This document shows positions 8,497 to 13,870 of a stretch of DNA of 13,870 bases, one piece after another (within the stretch, counting starts at the first letter, position 1; every line of letters begins with the position of its first letter). Where the stretch lies: NCBI GenBank assembly GCA_948956705.1, contig CARCZS010000044.1, positions 1-13,870 of the forward strand, written 5' to 3'. A model generated the notes under the pieces. It was not told the DNA's origin. It worked only from the letters and a program-made list of their open reading frames with translations, and did no database searches. Source of the stretch: an uncultured Phocaeicola sp. GTDB lineage: Bacteria > Bacteroidota > Bacteroidia > Bacteroidales > Bacteroidaceae. The translations under genes were made by a program, and so were the position numbers.

Positions 8497-10167
8497 ATGG
8501 CAAAAGAATTGTTAGCCCCTGATTATATATTCGAAGCAAGTTGGGAGGTATGTAATAAAGTAGGGGGAATTTATACGGTGTTGTCCACCAGGGCCAAAAC
8601 ACTGCAGGAAGCATTCAAAGACAAAGTCTTTTTCATAGGACCCGATTTTTGGGCAGGAAAGGAAAATCCTTTGTTCAGTGAAAATGAAAATCTTTGTGCG
8701 GCATGGCGTGAACATGCTTTGAAGAAAGACGGATTGAAAGTTCGTGTGGGACGCTGGAATATTCCGGGAGAGCCTATTGTCATATTGGTGGATTTTTATC
8801 CTTTTTTCTCTAAAAGAAATGAAATATATGGCCGGATGTGGGAGGATTTTAAAGTTGATTCACTTCATGCTTATGGAGATTACGACGAAGCGTCTATGTT
8901 TTCTTATGCAGCCGGAAAAGTGGTTGAAAGCTTTTATCGTTTCAATCTGACCGAAAATGATAAGGTCATTTATCAGGCACATGAATGGATGACAGGTATG
9001 GGGGCCCTTTATTTGCAGAAAGCGGTACCCGAAATAGCTACCATTTTTACTACTCACGCTACTTCTATAGGCCGGTCTATCGCCGGAAACAATAAACCCC
9101 TTTACGATTACTTATTTGCTTATAATGGCGACCAAATGGCGCGTGAACTCAATATGGAGGCAAAGCATTCTATTGAGAAGCAGACTGCGCATCATGTGGA
9201 TTGCTTTACTACGGTCAGTGAGATTACCAACAACGAATGCAAGGAGTTGTTGGACAAGCCGGCAGATGTGGTGTTGATGAATGGGTTTGAGGATGACTTT
9301 GTTCCGCAAGGTCGTACATTTGCCGCCAAGCGTAAGAAAGCTCGTGCTGCGATGTTGAATTTGGCTAATAAATTGCTTGGCTTGACGATGAGCGATGATA
9401 CTCTTATTGTGGGTACAAGCGGTCGTTATGAGTTTAAAAATAAAGGTATCAATGTCTATTTGGAGTCCTTGAACCGATTGACCCGTGATAAAAATTTGAA
9501 AAAAGAGGTGCTGGCATTTATTAATGTACCAGGTTGGGTAGGGGATCCTCGTGAGGATTTGGTGGAACGTTTGAAAAGCAAAGAGAATTTCACAACTCCG
9601 TTGGAGTGTCCGTTTATCACACATTGGTTGCATAATATGAGTCATGATCAGGTACTTGATATGATGAAGTATTTGGGAATGTCCAATTCGGCGGAATCTA
9701 AGGTAAAAGTAATATTTGTACCTTGTTATCTGGATGGAAAGGATGGTATCTTGAATTTGGAATATTATGATTTGGTGTTGGGGAATGACTTGAGTGTTTA
9801 TCCTTCCTATTATGAACCTTGGGGGTATACACCTTTGGAAAGTGTAGCATTCCATGTACCTACTATAACAACTGATCTGGCCGGATTTGGTTTGTGGGTA
9901 AACTCGTTGAAGGGTAGATACAGTGAGTTGAAAGATGGTGTGAAAGTTATCCATCGCTCGGATTACAACTATTCTGAAGTGGCGGATGTTATAAAGGACA
10001 CTATATCGGAATTTTCGGGATTGCCGGAAAATACAATCAAGACAGTGCGTAAAAATGCGGCGGACATTGCTGAAAAGGCATTGTGGAAGCATTTTATCAA
10101 ATATTATTATGAAGCTTATGATGTGGCATTGCATAATGCACAGAAAAGGCTTGTTATGAATAGCTAA
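8497..10167 (+). CDS. Glycogen synthase, GT3 family (eukaryote-like)
   Basis: 556 aa. It transfers glucose from a nucleotide sugar to the non-reducing end of glycogen by alpha-1,4 links, in the cytoplasm. It belongs to the animal/fungal-type family GT3, not bacterial GlgA (GT5). Near the N-terminus, FEASWEVCNKVGGIYTV (12-28) holds the KVGG loop. YQAHEWMTG (159-167) and FTTHATSIGR (184-193) are conserved GT3 blocks. GRYEFKNKG (309-317) carries the conserved Arg310, and YPSYYEPWGYTPLE (435-448) holds the E-x7-E pair Glu440/Glu448. At 556 aa it is shorter than the roughly 700-aa eukaryotic enzymes and lacks their phosphorylated C-terminal tail and Arg-rich regulatory helix, so glucose-6-phosphate/phosphorylation control is unlikely. 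GT3 enzymes typically use UDP-glucose, and glycogen synthesis from UDP-glucose has been reported in Prevotella; the donor here is inferred. First gene of a two-gene operon; 28 nt to the phosphorylase. Confidence 0.95.
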   Translation: MAKELLAPDYIFEASWEVCNKVGGIYTVLSTRAKTLQEAFKDKVFFIGPDFWAGKENPLFSENENLCAAWREHALKKDGLKVRVGRWNIPGEPIVILVDFYPFFSKRNEIYGRMWEDFKVDSLHAYGDYDEASMFSYAAGKVVESFYRFNLTENDKVIYQAHEWMTGMGALYLQKAVPEIATIFTTHATSIGRSIAGNNKPLYDYLFAYNGDQMARELNMEAKHSIEKQTAHHVDCFTTVSEITNNECKELLDKPADVVLMNGFEDDFVPQGRTFAAKRKKARAAMLNLANKLLGLTMSDDTLIVGTSGRYEFKNKGINVYLESLNRLTRDKNLKKEVLAFINVPGWVGDPREDLVERLKSKENFTTPLECPFITHWLHNMSHDQVLDMMKYLGMSNSAESKVKVIFVPCYLDGKDGILNLEYYDLVLGNDLSVYPSYYEPWGYTPLESVAFHVPTITTDLAGFGLWVNSLKGRYSELKDGVKVIHRSDYNYSEVADVIKDTISEFSGLPENTIKTVRKNAADIAEKALWKHFIKYYYEAYDVALHNAQKRLVMNS

Positions 10168-10195
10168 TTAATTATTAATAAATAATTTGAGAGAC

Positions 10196-12760
10196 ATGAA
10201 AATCAAAGTAAGTAATGCGAATACTCCTAATTGGAAGGAAGTTACAGTAAAATCACACATTCCCGAAGAACTGAAGAAGTTGGAGGAAATGGCTCGTAAC
10301 ATCTGGTGGGCATGGAATTACGAAGCAACAGACCTGTTTAGAGATTTAGATCCTGCAACTTGGAAAGAAGTGGGGCAGAATCCCGTTGCTTTATTGGAAC
10401 GTTTGAGCTATGAAAAGCTGGAGGCATTAACTCAGGATAAGGTGATTGTAAAGCGCATGAATGATGTATATGCTAAATTCAAAGCTTATGTAGATGCTAA
10501 GCCGGATAGCAAACGTCCTTCTGTTGCTTATTTCTGTATGGAGTATGGTTTGACACATGTTTTGAAAATCTATTCCGGTGGGCTGGGTATTTTGGCCGGT
10601 GACTACTTGAAAGAAGCATCAGACAGTAATGTAGATATGTGTGGTGTTGGCTTCTTGTATCGTTATGGGTATTTTAGCCAAAGCCTTTCAATGGATGGTC
10701 AGCAGATTGCTAACTATGAATCACAGAATTTCGGTAGCCTGCCTATTGAACGTGTAATGGATGAAAACGGACAGCCGATGGTAGTTGATGTTCCTTATTT
10801 GAACTATTTCGTTCATGCATACGTATGGAAGGTAAATGTAGGACGTGTTCCTTTGTATCTGCTAGATACGGATAATGAAATGAACAGCGAATTTGATCGT
10901 CCTATCACTTATCAGTTGTATGGTGGAGATTGGGAGAACCGTTTGAAACAAGAAATCTTGTTAGGTATCGGTGGTGTGTTGCTGCTGAAGAAATTGGGCA
11001 TTAAGAAAGATGTCTATCATTGTAATGAAGGACATGCTGCTTTGTGTAATGTGCAGCGTTTGTGTGATTATGTAGAAAGCGGGCTGACATTTGACCAGGC
11101 TTTGGAAGTAGTTCGTTCTTCTTCTTTATATACGGTTCATACTCCGGTTCCTGCGGGGCATGACTATTTTGATGAAGGCTTGTTTGGAAAATATATGGGT
11201 GGTTATCCACAGCGTATGGGGATTTCTTGGCAGGATTTGATGGACTTGGGTCGTATTAATCCGGGTGATGCAGGCGAACGTTTTTGTATGTCTACATTTG
11301 CTTGTAACACTTGTCAGGAAGTAAACGGTGTGAGCTGGTTGCATGGCAAGGTTTCTCAGGAGATGTTCTCTGGAATTTGGAAAGGCTATTTCCCTGAAGA
11401 AAGTCATGTAGGTTATGTAACTAATGGTGTTCATTTCCCAACGTGGAGTGCTACTGAATGGAAGAAGCTATATGCTAAGCATTTTGCTCCTAATTTCCTG
11501 GAAGATCAGTCTAATGAGAAAATTTGGGAAGCTATTTATAATGTAGCCGATGAAGAAATTTGGGAAACCCGTATGGCTTTGAAGTACAAATTGGTTGACC
11601 ATATTCGTAAGCAGTTCAGTGAAAGCTGGTTGAAGAACCAAGGTGATCCTTCACGTATCGTTTCTCTGATGGAAAAGATTAATCCGAATGCCTTGTTGAT
11701 TGGTTTTGCCCGTCGTTTTGCTACTTACAAACGTGCGCATCTGCTGTTTACTGATTTGGAACGTTTGTCTAAGATTGTGAACAATCCTGATTATCCGGTA
11801 CAGTTCTTATTTGCAGGTAAGGCTCATCCACACGATGGTGCAGGTCAGGGGTTGATCAAGAAGATTGTGGAAATTTCCCGTCGTCCGGAATTCTTGGGCA
11901 AAATCATCTTCCTGGAAAATTATGATATGCAGTTGGCACGGCGTCTGGTCTCAGGTGTTGATATTTGGATGAATACTCCTACCCGTCCTTTGGAAGCTTC
12001 TGGAACATCAGGCGAGAAGGCTTTGATGAATGGTGTTGTTAACTTCTCTGTGCTTGACGGTTGGTGGCTGGAAGGTTACCGTGAAGGAGCAGGATGGGCG
12101 TTAACTGAAAAACGTACTTATCAGAATCAAGATCATCAAGATCAATTGGATGCTGCAACTATTTATAGTATTTTGGAAAATGAGATTCTTCCATTGTATT
12201 ATGCACGTAACCGTAAGGGATATTCTGAGGGTTGGGTGAAGACTATCAAGAATTCTATTGCTCAGGTGGCTCCTCATTATACAATGAAACGTCAGTTAGA
12301 CGATTATTATGCTAAGTTCTATACTAAAGAAGCAAAACGTTTTAAAGAATTGGTAGCCAATGATTATGCAAAGGCTAAGGAACTGGCTGCTTGGAAAGAA
12401 AGAGTTGCAGAACTTTGGGATTCCATTGAAATCGTTTCATGTGAAAAGACGGAAGAGCTGGCTAGCGGTAATATTGAAAGCGGAAAAGAATATATCATTA
12501 CTTATGTCATAGATGAAAAGGGATTGGATGATGCAGTAGGTATTGAACTGGTTACCACTTTCACGAATGCGGAAGGTAAAGAGCATATCTATTCTGTAGA
12601 ACCAATGGAAGTAATTAAGAAAGAAGGTAACTTGTATACATTCCAGGTTAAACACAGTTTGTCTAACTCAGGCAGCTTCAAGGTGGCATACCGTATGTTC
12701 CCGAAGAATGTTGATTTGCCTCATCGTCAGGACTTCTGCTATGTTCGTTGGTTTAACTAA
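10196..12760 (+). CDS. glgP: Alpha-glucan (glycogen) phosphorylase, GT35, with DUF3417-type N-terminus
   Basis: 854 aa. It releases glucose-1-phosphate from glycogen or maltodextrin using phosphate and pyridoxal phosphate. An N-terminal domain like DUF3417 (about 12-115, [17 protein letters not shown]) marks the bacterial/archaeal 'short' alpha-glucan phosphorylase branch rather than GlgP/MalP of E. coli. [14 protein letters not shown] (126-139) is the conserved N-terminal signature, CNEGHAA lies at 276-282 and VTNGVH at 408-413. [12 protein letters not shown] (503-514) holds Arg507 and Lys512, matching the phosphate-site Arg/Lys. Lys608 in [14 protein letters not shown] (600-613) is the expected Schiff-base lysine. 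From about 745 on, a beta-rich extension looks like an extra C-terminal domain. The start is ATG 10196; the TTG three codons earlier (10187) adds only MRD. It is co-transcribed with the synthase. Confidence 0.95.
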   Translation: MKIKVSNANTPNWKEVTVKSHIPEELKKLEEMARNIWWAWNYEATDLFRDLDPATWKEVGQNPVALLERLSYEKLEALTQDKVIVKRMNDVYAKFKAYVDAKPDSKRPSVAYFCMEYGLTHVLKIYSGGLGILAGDYLKEASDSNVDMCGVGFLYRYGYFSQSLSMDGQQIANYESQNFGSLPIERVMDENGQPMVVDVPYLNYFVHAYVWKVNVGRVPLYLLDTDNEMNSEFDRPITYQLYGGDWENRLKQEILLGIGGVLLLKKLGIKKDVYHCNEGHAALCNVQRLCDYVESGLTFDQALEVVRSSSLYTVHTPVPAGHDYFDEGLFGKYMGGYPQRMGISWQDLMDLGRINPGDAGERFCMSTFACNTCQEVNGVSWLHGKVSQEMFSGIWKGYFPEESHVGYVTNGVHFPTWSATEWKKLYAKHFAPNFLEDQSNEKIWEAIYNVADEEIWETRMALKYKLVDHIRKQFSESWLKNQGDPSRIVSLMEKINPNALLIGFARRFATYKRAHLLFTDLERLSKIVNNPDYPVQFLFAGKAHPHDGAGQGLIKKIVEISRRPEFLGKIIFLENYDMQLARRLVSGVDIWMNTPTRPLEASGTSGEKALMNGVVNFSVLDGWWLEGYREGAGWALTEKRTYQNQDHQDQLDAATIYSILENEILPLYYARNRKGYSEGWVKTIKNSIAQVAPHYTMKRQLDDYYAKFYTKEAKRFKELVANDYAKAKELAAWKERVAELWDSIEIVSCEKTEELASGNIESGKEYIITYVIDEKGLDDAVGIELVTTFTNAEGKEHIYSVEPMEVIKKEGNLYTFQVKHSLSNSGSFKVAYRMFPKNVDLPHRQDFCYVRWFN

Positions 12761-12789
12761 TCATTGAATTAAGATAATATTTCTATTTA

Positions 12790-12831
12790 AAGAACTGTTT
12801 CCTTGGAAAAGAGAGGAAGCAGTTCTTTTTT
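12790..12831 (+). terminator. Rho-independent terminator of the glycogen operon
   Basis: The arms aagaactgtttcc (12790-12802) and ggaagcagttctt (12815-12827) pair over 13 bp with one T-G wobble. The loop is 12 nt and a T run extends to 12831. It starts 29 nt after the phosphorylase stop codon. Confidence 0.92.
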
Positions 12832-12932
12832 ATTAGTATGTTCGCCCAAAGTTTCATTGATATTATCATTCCAGTTAAGATTGTTATGGAAAGTGCGCAT
12901 TATTGGGAAGGATAGGACGAGTATAAAAAATG

Positions 12933-12968
12933 GAGGTGTGTCGTAATGCACGATGCACCTCTTTTTTT
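12933..12968. terminator. Hairpin with T-tracts on both strands near the IS edge
   Basis: The arms gaggtgtgtcgt (12933-12944) and acgatgcacctc (12950-12961) pair over all 12 positions, with two G-U pairs, around a 5-nt loop. Seven T follow on the + strand (12962-12968). On the - strand the stem is followed by CATTTTTT, so it could stop transcripts from both sides, including the transposase mRNA that ends 32 nt away. It may also be part of the insertion sequence end. Confidence 0.75.
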
Positions 12969-12999
12969 GTTCATCACTATACAAATCTGTTCACTTTCT

Positions 13000-13870
13000 T
13001 TAAGCTGCGATCTTTTGAAGATTTCTTTGATTTATGTGTTCCCAGCATCTAAAAACAGCAGTTGTAAGCTCATAAAACAGTCTAATTAGCCAGTTCATAC
13101 CCTTTTTTGTCAGTTTTGCACACATCTTTTTTATATTGAAGGCAATGGCTAGGAAGGCAAAGTCCTGGAAGACCTTGTCCTTTCCAAAATGTCGGAAACG
13201 TTTGTAGTTCATATTGTTTTTAATTTGTCCGAACACGGCTTCCGATTCTATGCATCTCTGCCCTCTGTGTTTCAGTCCTTTCTCAGAGCAGAGCAGTTCT
13301 TTGGCTCTCCGCTTGTATTGTCTAAGCCTATGATTCAGTTCTATCGTCCTGTTTCCTTTTGCTTTAAAACAGCGGCATCGCAGGGGACAGCCTTCACACC
13401 TGACAGCTCTGTACCGTGCATTTTCGTTGACATATCCGGATGCGGTTTTCACATTCCTGGTGCCTATCCTCCGCATCCTTTGCCCCATAGGGCAGATGCA
13501 GAAGTCATGTTCTTCATTGTAGTAGAAGTTTTCGGCCTTGAACGGGTCCGGTTTGAATCTCGGCCGCTGCTCCATGTGGAAATAGTTGTACTTTACGTAG
13601 GCTTCCATGCCGTTTTCGGACATGAAGCGGTAATTCTCTTCGGAGCCATAGCCGGAATCAGCAACCACCGTATGGGCCATCCGGTCATACCTGTTTGAAA
13701 AAGATTGCAGGAAAGGAATCAGGGTCAGTGTATCCGTAGGGTTCGGGAAGAGTGCAAAATCGGTGATGAACTGATTTTCGGTGCCGATTTGAAGGTTGTA
13801 ACCGGGCTTCGTCTGTCCGTTGCGCATGGCATCCTCCTTCATTCTCATGAAAGTAGCGTCATTGTCCGTT
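13000..13870 (-). CDS. IS1182 family transposase, C-terminal part (5' end outside window)
   Basis: About 290 residues are visible; the stop codon is at 13002-13000. The first in-frame Met (13848) is not the start, because the frame stays open to the window edge and reads ...TDNDATFMRMKEDAMRNG, an internal block of IS1182 transposases. Seen: KPGYNLQIGTENQFI, then VVADSGYGSEENY with the second catalytic Asp (codon at 13657-13659), then CIESEAVFGQIKNNMNYKRFRHFG with the catalytic Glu (Glu201 or Glu203 from the first Met; codons 13246-13248 and 13240-13242). A cysteine cluster (CICP, then CEGCPLRCRCFK) precedes the last block, as in the family, and may bind metal. The first catalytic Asp would lie outside. 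No frameshift is seen in the visible part, so it may be active. It is convergent with the glycogen operon and is probably a late insertion downstream of it. Confidence 0.92.
   Translation of the reverse strand, partial: TDNDATFMRMKEDAMRNGQTKPGYNLQIGTENQFITDFALFPNPTDTLTLIPFLQSFSNRYDRMAHTVVADSGYGSEENYRFMSENGMEAYVKYNYFHMEQRPRFKPDPFKAENFYYNEEHDFCICPMGQRMRRIGTRNVKTASGYVNENARYRAVRCEGCPLRCRCFKAKGNRTIELNHRLRQYKRRAKELLCSEKGLKHRGQRCIESEAVFGQIKNNMNYKRFRHFGKDKVFQDFAFLAIAFNIKKMCAKLTKKGMNWLIRLFYELTTAVFRCWEHINQRNLQKIAA

Larger units (their letters stand above)
12933..13870 (-). mobile_element. IS1182-like insertion sequence (3' part, cut by window end)
   Basis: The element is recognised by its transposase. 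Its promoter-proximal end lies beyond the window, so terminal inverted repeats and target duplications cannot be compared. The end facing the glycogen operon must lie between the terminator at 12831 and the transposase stop at 13000. I set it provisionally at the hairpin (12933), which could be inside or just outside the element. The 12832-12932 stretch looks like plain intergenic sequence. Confidence 0.7.

Noticed and set aside
9112..10134. A 340-aa frame antisense to the glycogen synthase.
   Set aside because: The glycogen synthase frame on the other strand is certain; the antisense product is rich in Ile, His, Gln and Cys with no domain pattern, as expected of a mirror of coding sequence.
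12787..12984. A 65-aa frame on the - strand between the glycogen operon and the IS.
   Set aside because: It runs through both terminator hairpins and resembles no known protein.
13189..13698. A 169-aa frame on the + strand across the transposase gene.
   Set aside because: It lies antisense to the clear transposase frame with its conserved catalytic blocks; no recognisable domain.

Overview
The window is a piece of a Bacteroidales chromosome, most likely Bacteroides or a close relative. Reasons: the 23S/5S sequences look Bacteroides-like; promoters resemble the Bacteroidetes TAnnTTTG -7 box; start codons are preceded by AT-rich leaders with little Shine-Dalgarno character; the glycogen synthase is of the GT3 type; and an IS1182-type transposase follows. 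The species cannot be fixed from this stretch alone.

Layout, all on the + strand except the last gene: (1) 1-363 holds the 3' end of a 23S rRNA gene, a short spacer, the 5S rRNA and a strong terminator, so this is the tail of an rRNA operon. (2) 575-8242 is a V/A-type ATPase operon in the order E - DUF2764-like protein - A - B - D - I - K, closed by a strong terminator. This is the compact gene order also known from Chlamydia and Borrelia. No recognisable C, F or G/H subunit genes are present. The unnamed gene between E and A carries internal repeats resembling subunit C (AC39 family) and sits where subunit C is encoded in other operons. The proteolipid K keeps the full set of residues that bind Na+ in Enterococcus hirae NtpK. 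(3) 8401-12831 is a two-gene glycogen operon: a eukaryote-like GT3 glycogen synthase and a GT35 alpha-glucan phosphorylase, with its own promoter, two inverted repeats just upstream of or touching the -33 region, and a terminator. (4) 12933-13870 is the 3' part of an IS1182-like insertion sequence on the - strand, running off the window edge; a hairpin with T-tracts on both strands lies between it and the glycogen operon.

How the genes work together: A and B form the ATPase head, D (and probably the DUF2764 protein) the rotor shaft, E the peripheral stalk, and I plus the K ring the ion channel. The complex interconverts ATP and an ion gradient, probably Na+. The glycogen pair makes and breaks down the storage polysaccharide. 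The two operons are separated by a terminator and a new promoter, so no functional link between them is implied. Most of the window is ordinary core genome. The parts most worth a second look are the cryptic V-ATPase subunit, the Na+ signature, the paired inverted repeats before the glycogen synthase, and the hairpin at the IS edge.
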